From: Ectocarpus siliculosus
Lineage: Eukaryota > Sar > Phaeophyceae > Ectocarpales > Ectocarpaceae
DNA: 18,021 nucleotides
Assembly (NCBI GenBank): GCA_000310025.1
Contig: FN648814.1
Coordinates: 20,193 to 38,213, forward strand
Direction of reading: 5' to 3'
Positions 9,524 through 18,021 of this stretch are shown here, in pieces. Every line of letters starts with the position of its first letter. Position 1 is the stretch's first letter. A program made the position numbers and the translations under genes. The notes beneath the pieces are model-generated. The model made no database searches, had not been told where the DNA came from, and saw nothing but the letters and a program-made list of their open reading frames with translations.

Positions 9524-12500
9524 ATGGGCGGTGGCAGCAGCAGCTCGGGGCGTGCCCGCTTGCCGCTCGGGGACCTCGGCAACGCGGGCTCCAACGCTGT
9601 CCGCGGCCGCTCCAAGAACAGAGCAACCTCCCGGAAGTACACCGAGGATGCTCCCATCCGCAGCAAGCGCAGCTCTTCCACAAGCCACAGGCAGAGGCTA
9701 CGGTCCACAACGGCAAGCGCCGAGAACTCGGACCCCGTGGGGAGCGCCATCGCCCTCGCCATGGTGCGTAATGTTTGTCGTTTGCTTCGCCGATGAACGT
9801 ATGTTGCCTTTAGTGTGTGTTGATTGCCGAGTGTTTCCCGAGCGTCGTGGGGTTACCCAGCCTCCTTCGTGTGCCATGGACCAACCGCATGAAATTTTCT
9901 GTGCTGTTTTGTGCCGAACAACCCTCACCATTGTTCGCGTTCATGCCAGCTGGATGGCTTCTCTTGGCCCCTCCAACCCCCCCCGCCCCCCCCCCACCCA
10001 ACCCAACCCCGACCCCCACAACCACAAGCACAACCACCACAACCACCACTTACCCACTACGGCGACTTTTTTTTTGTTTTTTATTTTTTGGATGCCGCTG
10101 AGGCTGCTGCAATGTAGCTTCACGGCTCGGTCGACGCTAACTTAACGCGCACGACTACCTAACGCACTGCAAATAGTGTCGGTGGCGTTGATTTTCATTG
10201 CTTCATTGTGAATATGTTGATGGTATAGGTAAACATTTTGAGCTGCTTTCGGCAACGTAGTGAGGAAGGATTGGCCATCGGTGATCGCCCCTGTGTGAAC
10301 AATGGTACGTCTTGCGGAGGACCTGTGATCAATGCTTTATATCAACTACTTCAGCAAGACAATATTCTGCCCCCGTACCCCACCTGGCCACCTAGTAAAA
10401 AATCTCCAATTTGTTGGGTGCATTTTGACCCCCCCCCCTCGCTCCCCCCCCCCCCCCACCCGATGTTTACCATCGCGGTTGGGTTCTCGTCACTCGGCAC
10501 ATATGTAAAAAAGCCAATTCACTTCGTGAACTCGGCAACCAGGTTACCGAGTTTTTTTTTACCTCTGTTTCTTTATTGGCGGTAACCATGAGTGGTGGTC
10601 GAGTAGATTATGTTGTGCGGGGTCGAGAACCCTCACTCCCCGCAAAGGCGACAATCGCACCACGTTGTGTTAAATCGGTCAAGTACCCTCGAGGCAGTTA
10701 CACAGTGCTTACAAATGTCTCTGGAAGTGAAAGCACCAGAAACAAAATTGAGTCATACGCAGCAGTCATCCATGCGCAAGGAAGTTAGCGAAGATGCCGA
10801 ACACCCTTAGCAGGATGCAGCGCACCCTTCATGCGACGCGCCGAATACCTCGCCGCTTCGCGCTTGGTGATGTGAGCGTCTGGTCCGGTGAGAACCCGGC
10901 GTGCTCCGTCCCGGCTCTGTAGGGATGCAAGGTCAATGGCCTAACGACTACGGCATGCACGACAATGAGTACACCCCCACCCCCCCACCCCCTCGCTCAC
11001 GTCGTTGGATCTTTCCTTGTTGTACGGGAAGGGGTTGGATTTTCTTGCTAGTTTTTTAGCGTGCTCTCACTCACTCTCCATGGGAGCAACTCCCCCCTTT
11101 TCTCACGTTGCCTTTGTTATTTTCAAAAACATCGCCTGACCTTGTGAAGCATCAAGACGCGGTCACTTTCGGCCAACATACCCACTGCTGCGAAGGGTTT
11201 CCTCAAGAAGTCCAAGGACTGGCCTCAAGCTCTGAAGCTACAAGTAAGGTCAGCCTGCTCAAGGCCCAAAACCTGCGGGTGCGTCTTTGGTGTGTCACTC
11301 TCTCGTGCGCTTGAGGCATCAAATCGAAGGTTGTCCCGGTTGGATCTAGCAAGCTCGTTTCGAATGGCCCTTCATCTCCCGAGTTTTTGGAAGCAGCATG
11401 CCGCAGCAGTTTGACCCCCCTTTGCACGTGGCGCTCCACACCCCATTGACCACCCTCCCCCCTCCCCCCATACGCTACAGTTCTACGCTGGGCCGGCTGC
11501 GACAAGGGAGGCCACCAAGGGAGATACTACCGCCATAAGCGCCATTCTTCATCTGGTCTTCTGGTACTCGCCGGTGTTCGCAGCCAACCCGAGCTGGCGC
11601 ACCTCGGCTTCTCTCGAGGAATATCCCATCCTCAAGATGGCCTACAGGGTGTATCAGGCCCGCGGAGGCGTGTCAAGTGCACGCATGTTTGTCGGTGAGG
11701 CCATTTGTTGTGCACATTGCGTATGCATAGGTATGATTGATGGACGTGAAGCTGAGAAGCTTGGGGTGCCTTGATAGCCCCAGTTGTGGAATGGAATGAT
11801 CCGGCTTGTCACCCGCACGAGCAAAGCATGTATAGCCCACACGAGCATACGAGCAGATACACTCGACAGTAAGCGTAGCCCTAATGCGGATTCTCTTGCT
11901 TCTCGTTTTTTTACCACAGGCAAGCTTGGCAAAAACCTGGCCGCCGCGTGGTCGGAGTGCCACAAGCATGTCCGGATCACGGTGTGCAAGCTCACCCTCC
12001 AGGCGGTCCGGTGCGTCGAGGCCGACGTCAAGGAGGGCGATGCGCCCTCGAAGCTAACGGCACGCAACCTGGCGAAGGCTTCTCGAAGGTCTCTCCGCAA
12101 ATTGGTACGTACAACTCTCGTCAAACGCTGGCCCTAAGCTTTCTAGACGGTACTCAACTGCTTGACGACATCGCAACAAAACGATGGTGACTAGGGGCAA
12201 ACCCTAACCCAGAGCCCCCCCCCCCCATATGTAACAAAATTAAAGGTTGCCCGGGGCCTTCGTGATGGCACACATATAGGACTGTGTTTCGGTTTGATGC
12301 TTGTGAACGAGCCTGACTCGGATGCAGCGGTGTGGCCGGTAAACGCCACTCTAGTCAAGTCTGACTTGTCTGTTTACGTCTCTAGGGCGAGGGGATCTGT
12401 TTACATGGGTCGCGGTGGTGCCCAACTGTTTGTCCGAGCCATGTTTGGGGCACTTAGATTTCAGCTCTTTGGACCGGTTTGCACAGAGGATAGCAGCGTA

Positions 12501-14074
12501 TCGGTCGTGTCGCTTTCTTTTTTGGCACTCGAGGCAACGTGGGGTGTTCACTCCATCCCGCAAGACTCGATGTCAACAGCGTCTAGCGTCCTCTTCCCCT
12601 GCATACCGCCGTCCTGTGTGTCGTCTACAGCCTGATGAGATGAAGACCGCGCTAGCCTGTATGGCCCTGGTTCCGGTGCTTTCACCGGCCAAGCACTACG
12701 CCACCGCTCTCGGCGGCTCCGGGACCCCTTCTCTCGGGACGCAAGTACCTTGGCACGACGTCTTCGGCTGCTCGGAGTATCTTTTTTATGACATGGCGAG
12801 TTGGGCATGTGCTGAGAGCGTTTCCGAGCCGAAGTTTGGCGTGACGATGGTCTGTTTTGGTCCCTCCGAATATTCAGGCTCCTGGCCCGGTTTGAGTTCC
12901 AATATTCGCCTTCTCTACCTTAGTTCGCTGGCATTTGCTTGCTGCGACTCGTATTGCTCGTGTGTTTTTTGACACGGTTGCTCCGCCTCGTCGAGACATG
13001 TGTAGTCCGGGTTGTCTCGGCCTCCGGGTGACTTGATAGAAGCAGATCCAAGTCACTTTGGGGAGATCGCCGCACTGCTCACTATCGCCTTCAGACTTGT
13101 AGCCAAACTATCCGTGGAACAGAGCCTTCGCCCGAAATCAAAGCTGCTCCTTCCCGACGTTGTCTTCAGGCATATTGTACTGTAGCAAAACGGACGTGGT
13201 GTCGTTATTAGGTCTCCAGTGCTTTGCTGTACTTTGTGCCCGGTTGTTCGGTCGTTTGGCGAGGTTATCGTTTGGGTCATCCATCCCACCCTTCTCCCCC
13301 GTGGATGAAACTGGTCGCAGGTCATTCTCCCCCTCGCCAAGGAGTTTCTGGACGAGATTGGCGCGCAGCTCGCGTCAGCGGTTAGCGTCTACCGGCAATC
13401 CCAGGGAGGGGATGACTCCGAGTCCGACGAGGATGACGGCACCGAAGACCCACCGGGCTTCAACACCCGTCGCACCATCCGGGAGCTGATCAAGACGAAG
13501 GGAAAGCTTCCCCCGGGCGGCGGCGACAAGCACCACAAGGCCTTCCGCGCGCGGTAAGACTCCCTCGAACCTTGTTGCCTCTGTACACTTTTCGTAGTCT
13601 TTGGTGAGCAAGTGCGTGTTGACACTCGTGGTAGCGGACGGTTATCACGAGGTAGTTTTTAAGTCGTGTATGTCCTGAGCCTTCATCCAAGGGTGCAGCG
13701 GTGCAGCAACCGCGGACTTGTCCTTCCGCAACTAGATTTTTCGGCTTCAGCATTCTTACCGCTGACTCTTCTTCGGTTGCCTCGCCCAACCCATATGCAT
13801 CACAGGTTTAAGGTCATTATGCTCGACTTAGTCCAGGAAGCTCGGGGCGAACTGCCGGCAGGTAACGAATGTTCGCTGGAAGTCGCCGATGATTTTTTTT
13901 CCTTACAACTACACCAACGGCGTTCTGGGTGGCGACGACGCTGGCGGTGACGCTGGCGGCGTCGACAAGGAGAGCAGCGATGAAGGGTCCGTCCAGAACG
14001 ACCAGGAAAACGCCGACATCGAGTCGGAGTACGAGGAAGGGACGGGTGCCGGCGACACTGAGACGGAGGACTAG
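9524..14074 (+). CDS. Unknown protein of about 503 residues, eight exons, basic N-terminus and acidic C-terminus
   Basis: I do not recognise the family. Exons: 9524-9763, 11157-11243, 11481-11694, 11920-12104, 12631-12744, 13006-13176, 13321-13553 and 13806-14074. All junctions keep phase. The strongest are the acceptors CGCTACAG (11480), TTACCACAG (11919), GTCTACAG (12630), GGTCGCAG (13320) and ATCACAG (13805), and the donors GTGCGT, GTAAGG, GTGAGG, GTACGT and GTAAGA. The start of exon 2 and the end of exon 6 are less certain; 13159 or 13162 are alternative exon 6 ends in the same phase. The N-terminus (MGGGSSSSGR) fits a possible N-myristoylation site and runs into a Ser/Arg/Lys-rich stretch to about residue 60. 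Residues 110-340 look globular and helical, with a hydrophobic AILHLVFWYSPVF near 130-142. An acidic cluster DDSESDEDDGTED lies near 368-380, and the last 50 residues are rich in Asp, Glu and Gly. Exon 8 needs seven rather than eight T at 13893-13900 to join its two halves. No catalytic motif is seen; the charge layout would suit a nuclear or chromatin-associated protein, which is inference. Confidence 0.65.
9977..10048 (+). repeat. C-rich low-complexity stretch in intron 1
   Basis: Runs of C broken by A or G pass into CAACCA/CCACAA repeats. It lies in the first, 1.39-kb intron of the plus-strand gene. Purine-free strand asymmetry could form triplex or i-motif structures, but nothing indicates function. 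Confidence 0.8.
10429..10460 (+). repeat. Interrupted poly-C run
   Basis: C10, then TCGCT, then a further C run of about 15 broken near the end by A. It lies in intron 1 of the plus-strand gene. Confidence 0.85.
13893..13900 (+). other. T8 run where the last exon changes frame
   Basis: Upstream the frame reads GELPAGNECSLEVADDFF. Downstream the convincing frame is one base off and reads PYNYTNGVLGG followed by the acidic tail to the stop at 14072-14074. Without the shift, the upstream frame ends at a stop near 13951 in an arginine/tryptophan-rich sequence typical of the wrong frame. A T7 allele would restore one continuous exon. Confidence 0.65.
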
Positions 14075-14596
14075 AAGATTCATCTAGGCGAGAACCGATG
14101 TTGTCTTGTGCAGTGCATCCTGTTCGTTCAACTTGTTTTTCCACAGTGGCTGTAAAAAGATACGTAGGGTGTCTCGAGGTGTCTCAAGGCTAGGAGGTTG
14201 GGTATGTGCATTCGTTGGCGATTATTTGCTTCGCAACGACCTTTAGTTCAGTGTATTCCAACTCTTCAATTTCGCGAGACAAGAATAATCCTTTGGAGCT
14301 TCTTTGGAGCTTTTGGGTGGCTGACGACCAGTTATTGACAGTACTGTACCCTTTAGTATGCTACAATGTAACACATTTCCACTGGAGTATGTTTGAACTT
14401 CCCGAGTTCTTTGGTAGCCCAAGGCCAAGCCCTTAATCGACACTTTTGTTCACGGTGATCGGCCGACCGTCTGTAAAACCCTGTCGTTTCTACTCAAAAC
14501 CAAATGGGCCGATCGATGACACCGTCCCCGGTTTGCTTGTTTTAAACTGCCTGTATGTTTTTCAGTCACGACAACGGCGTGGCGAACATCTTCTTC
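14075..14596. other. Downstream region of the plus-strand gene
   Basis: This should hold the 3' UTR. There is no AATAAA nearby; a TGTAA lies near 14150. No other feature is supported. Confidence 0.4.
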
Positions 14597-15290
14597 AAAA
14601 GGCCGGCGAGACGACCGGCGTGTGTTTCTTCGGTTCTCTGGCATCGGTCTGGCGCTACCGTCGCGGCACTTTTTTTCGACGGGTGGGGAAGGGGAGCATG
14701 TATACGCCCTATGCTTTTTGTGTTTTCGGTCAATATCCAGACTAATTCGTATGTGTGGACGGAATGGGTGTTGACGATGGCCTGCGCCGTTGCTTGTTTG
14801 CGTTGCGGAAAGTCCAATTGTTCGGGTGGTACAGGTTGGTCGGGATTTTGTGTGGAGCCTGGGTGAGTTGGGGAAAAGTGGGCCAGGGAGGGCGGCTGTG
14901 GGGGGGGGGCTGCAGCCTTAAGGTTGTTCACGGTTGTTGAAAGCTTCAACCTCGGGCGTTGACTTGAAGCCCGCGTTAGCGACCGCCGTTTTTTTCGATT
15001 CGCTGGCATCTGTGACGTGCTCACACGTCGCCGAAGGGGCACGATTGAGGTCGTTTTGTCAAGGCCAACTGCTGTGTTTTATTTTTTTTCTTGGGTAGTC
15101 GGTCAATCTCCGGACCGTATAGTATATGCGGAGAAGTTTCTACGGGGGCTTGTTTCCTCACTCGTACCTACTTTGGTAAAATTAACTTTTGTTCTTCTCT
15201 TGGCTTCCTTGGTGCAATTGCTTGTGTGTGCGGGAGGTCGAGAAGTGGTGAGCCGGTCGAAAAACTTGTGTGGAGCCGCTCATGGCTGTG
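14597..15290 (+). repeat. Degenerate tandem duplication with about 365-415-base offset
   Basis: Ordered blocks recur. CGACCGGCGT...TTCTCTGGCATC (14612-14645) resembles CGACCGCCGT...TTCGCTGGCATC (14980-15010). TCGGTCAATATCCAGAC (near 14727) resembles TCGGTCAATCTCCGGAC (near 15099). TTTTGTGTGGAGCC (near 14847) resembles ACTTGTGTGGAGCC (near 15264). Divergence and indels are substantial, so the duplication is old. A related TTGTTCACGG occurs near 14449 and 14924. Confidence 0.5.
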
Positions 15291-16508
15291 TGGGGCTAGG
15301 TATGCATATTTTTTGTACGTCATCACGGTTCTTTGTTCGGGAAGCCGCGGCCATCTTGTCCGCCCTCGTTCCGCCGTAATTATCTCGCGGTACACGTACA
15401 ATCTTTTTTGCGTCGTGCGTGCCCTAAACGAAGCACGGGCCACGATTGTGGTTGCTGGGACCTTGGTTTGAGGCGTCGTTTATTTGTGTCTGCAGAATAG
15501 GCTACTATTGTATAGTTTGTTTTTTGCCGGGGTGTCACGCGCTCACCACGGTGTTGACGCACGGGAACCTGCATATGTGCAACTACGCGCTAACGGGTTA
15601 ACGACCGACGAATTAATACGAAAGAACGCAAACCTGGTACTTGTTATTCGGCTGCGAACGTTTGTCCCGAGGGGCAGAACAACGCTGCATGATGAGAGGG
15701 CACAATGTGGCGACGTTGTGAGCCAAGGCTTTCTCTAACCCACGAGGTTATGCTGTGTGTGCTTACCTGACCCGGCCAGGTTATGCCACCGGGGTCAGCA
15801 ACCTGAGACGTTGTATTAACTGAAAATAGAGTGCTTTTTTTCGGCATTGTACAATGGTGCATACCGTAGTGCACCTGGGCCACCTGTGTACGTACGGCTG
15901 AATTTGTTGGGAAGGGGTTGCCGGCTAGTTGCATGCTTGATGGGTGTGGTACGCGGGCGCTTTCGGCGTTGGTAGTTGGTCATGCAGTTTCAGGGCTGCA
16001 AATAATGATATACGTGAGGAAAGGTCGGGGGACTCTCACAGCTGATACAATACGAGATGGTTGTGTGGCGTCCTTTTGGGGCGAAGAGGGGGAGCGGACC
16101 TTGTCACATTTGCCTGTGAGATGGGCTTTGGGTAACGCTCTCTGCCTTGGTGTATCACCCTTACATAGTGAAGGTTCAAGGTATGTGGCGAGGCTAACGC
16201 GCAAGGTCCATGTGTTTTTTCCGTGGTATGAGCCGCGGGGGTGCACCCGACAAAAGGGCGGAGAATTTATTTTCTGTGCCGTTGAACCTTTCTACACGCA
16301 TTTGTATTGTCAGCCACTGGCCCCTATGGCGTGTGCTAAGTTCGTACGTAGTCGTACATAGGAATGGCTGGGTTGATTCGCATACTGCAACGTATAGCTC
16401 TGCATAAAATGTATGTTTCGTACCGTGGGGGATGTATGCGACGGGTGGACTGTGATGATTCAGGGTCGACCAAAGTCTTCTTCAGCGTGACGCTGTCCAG
16501 GGTTTTAT
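15291..16508. other. Gene-poor stretch before the right-hand satellite
   Basis: Apart from the hairpin at 15745-15798 I see no supported gene. Open frames of 84-147 codons here lack splice sites, recognisable domains or coding composition. Confidence 0.4.
15745..15798. repeat. Hairpin with AGGTTATGC motif in the loop
   Basis: AGGTTATGC occurs at 15745-15753 and 15778-15786. The second copy lies in the loop of a stem formed by CTGACCCGG (15767-15775) and CCGGGGTCAG (15789-15798), with one bulged base. The same 9-mer forms one arm of the hairpin at 2818-2839. Confidence 0.55.
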
Positions 16509-17337
16509 TCATGACCAATGTACAGGGTTCGACTGCATCGACCTTATTAAGGTGGCCACATTGTTACGGCCCCACAGGGTCGAGTGATGACAAACATGTG
16601 CAAGGTCGAGGGTAGGAACCTTGGCCAGGGTTCTACCCATAATCATGTGCAGGGTAGGACCCGTGATCATGGACAGGGTTCGACGGCATCGACCTTATTA
16701 AGGTGGCCACATTCTTACAGCCCCACAGGGTCGAGTGATGACGAACATGTGCAAGGTCGAGGGTAGGAACCTTGCACAACGTTCTACCCATAACCATGTG
16801 CAGGGTAGGCCCCGTGATCACATGGACAGGGTTCGACAGCATCGACCTTATTAAGGTGGCCACATTCTTACAGCCCCACAGGGTCGAGTGATGACGAACA
16901 TGCGCAAGGTCGAGGGTAAGAACCTTGGACAACGTTCTACCCATAACCATGCACAGGGTACGCCCCGTGATCATGGACAGGGTTCGACTGCATCGACCTT
17001 ATTAAGGTGGCCACATTCTTACAGCCCCACAGGGTCGAGGGTAAGAACCTTGGACAACGTTCTACCCATAACCATGCACAGGGTACGCCCCGTGATCATG
17101 GACAGGGTTCGACTGCATCGACCTTATTAAGGTGGCCACATTCTTACAGCCCCACAGGGTCGAGTGATCACAACCACATGTGCAAGGTCGAGGGTAAGAA
17201 CCTTGGCCAGGTTTCTACCCTTAATCATGTACAGGGTAGGGACCTATGATCATGTACAGGGTACCAGTGCATGGACCTTATTAAACTGGCCACATGCTTA
17301 CGGGCCACAGGGTGTTCTGGGACGGGACCCTGTGCAA
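16509..17337 (+). repeat. Satellite of about 151-bp units, CAGGGT-rich
   Basis: Units are marked by GCATCGACCTTATTAAGGTG starting at 16535, 16686, 16839 and 16990, with the same marker at 17115 and a degenerate copy (GCATGGACC) at 17269. Spacings are 151, 153, 151, 125 and 154 bases. The 125-base unit lacks 26 bases lying between two GGTCGAG copies, as expected from slippage or recombination between short direct repeats. Each unit holds several CAGGGT hexamers, a palindrome ACCTTATTAAGGT, and paired CAAGGT/ACCTTG arms. The array decays after 17269 towards the 20-bp terminal motif at 17338. Confidence 0.93.
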
Positions 17338-17357
17338 GGGCACAATGGCCACGGGTG
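17338..17357 (-). repeat. Right copy of the 20-bp inverted terminal motif
   Basis: The plus strand here reads GGGCACAATGGCCACGGGTG, the exact reverse complement of 2235-2254. It lies at the outer edge of the right-hand satellite, mirroring the left arrangement. Confidence 0.75.
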
Positions 17358-18021
17358 CAGAGAGAGATACAAGGACTACCTCCCCACGAAGGCTAGCCCC
17401 TCGATATTCGCGCGAAGAGAGGCTACTTCATGTCTTCATTACCCTTTAAGGCTGGCGCAAGTGTACCAACCAAACGCTCACCATGTGCTTACAAAGCAGC
17501 AACTGCTGTATTACGATTCTTCGGCACCGTTCTTCACTAACCTATCGTCATCACGTGCGTGCGACGACCTTAACCCAAAGGGCCTTGACGGTCAGCCATA
17601 TAACAACGCACTCACCGTTGCTCAGGTGTGAGGTCATCGATGTGGTCCCCGTGCAAGATGGCGCAGTCGTGGTCACCCTCGCCCACCTTCCCTGAGCAAA
17701 GAAAAAGAAAAAAAAAAAATGTTCGGCGGTCTAAGCAGGGACATGCACGTGGACAGGGGTGGGCACGTCACCACCCGAATCAGGGAGATACGAACCCGAA
17801 CAGCGCAAGGAAAACCTCATGGCCACCAACGTACGGGCAATAAAGAAGAGAAATGGGGGTAGGGCAACACTTTCAGCAGGACTCACCCTAACAAAATAAC
17901 ACGCCCCAAATGAAGTAAGCTATTGTAGAGCCGCCCAAACCTTGGTAAGTTGAGGCCTATGTTTTCAGCGGAATGCAAAACAAAACAAGCCTACAAGCGA
18001 AAACAGCCGGCAGTGATTACG
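17358..18021. other. Right flank, no gene assigned
   Basis: A plus-strand open frame runs out of the satellite to a stop at 17629-17631; its non-repeat part (about 85 codons from 17370) has mixed composition but no supported start, splice sites or family. An A-rich run lies at 17701-17719 and an AATAAA at 17839. Nothing else is supported. Confidence 0.4.

Noticed and set aside
9213-10145. 310-codon plus-strand open frame
   Set aside because: It covers exon 1 of the eight-exon gene in another frame and then the C-rich intron; the frame starting at 9524 has a donor in phase with later exons.
11108-11314. Exon frame continuing through KVSLLKAQNLR to a GTGCGT donor
   Set aside because: The frame ending at GTAAGG (11244) keeps phase with the exons on both sides, whereas this one does not.
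14566-15042. 158-codon minus-strand open frame
   Set aside because: It spans the degenerate duplication, has no splice or domain support and low-complexity proline-rich content.
17164-17631. 155-codon plus-strand open frame
   Set aside because: Its first half is satellite; the rest has no start, splice site or family support.

Overview
The window looks like nuclear DNA of a eukaryote with intron-bearing genes. Long open stretches without recognisable families are rare. Coding-looking blocks are short (24 to about 980 bases), are flanked by GT...AG splice sites, and can be joined in phase. Satellites, tRNA-derived repeats and long C/G homopolymers fill the rest. There are no bacterial-style operons, ribosome binding sites, rRNA or CRISPR arrays. 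The mixed base composition and intron density would suit a stramenopile such as a brown alga, but that is a guess; no gene here identifies the lineage.

Layout. At 419-1919 (minus) lie four exons of a small unknown gene, possibly running past the left edge. At 2235-2870 a 20-bp terminal motif, a CCCTGCAGGG-rich stretch, a 51-bp minisatellite and a hairpin follow one another. At 3214-3795 is an array of tRNA-derived (SINE-like) monomers in alternating types. At 5133-7650 (minus) I model a four-exon gene for about 444 residues with a Cys/His-rich C-terminal half. At 9524-14074 (plus) I model an eight-exon gene for about 503 residues with a basic N-terminus and a strongly acidic C-terminus. The two larger genes are divergent, about 1.9 kb apart. 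At 14597-15290 there is a degenerate duplication. At 16509-17337 lies a second satellite of about 151 bp per unit.

The main architectural observation is that the 20-bp motif at 2235-2254 occurs again, exactly and inverted, at 17338-17357. In both places a CAGGGT/CCCTG-rich satellite lies on the inner side. The 15.1-kb interval so enclosed holds both larger genes and the SINE-like array. It could be one large element with terminal inverted repeats and subterminal satellites, or two separate copies of a small satellite-carrying repeat. The sequence alone does not decide.

None of the three proteins could be assigned to a family by eye. All gene models are splice-site reasoning from the sequence, not from transcripts. 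Two of the three models need a single-base correction at a homopolymer to stay in frame.
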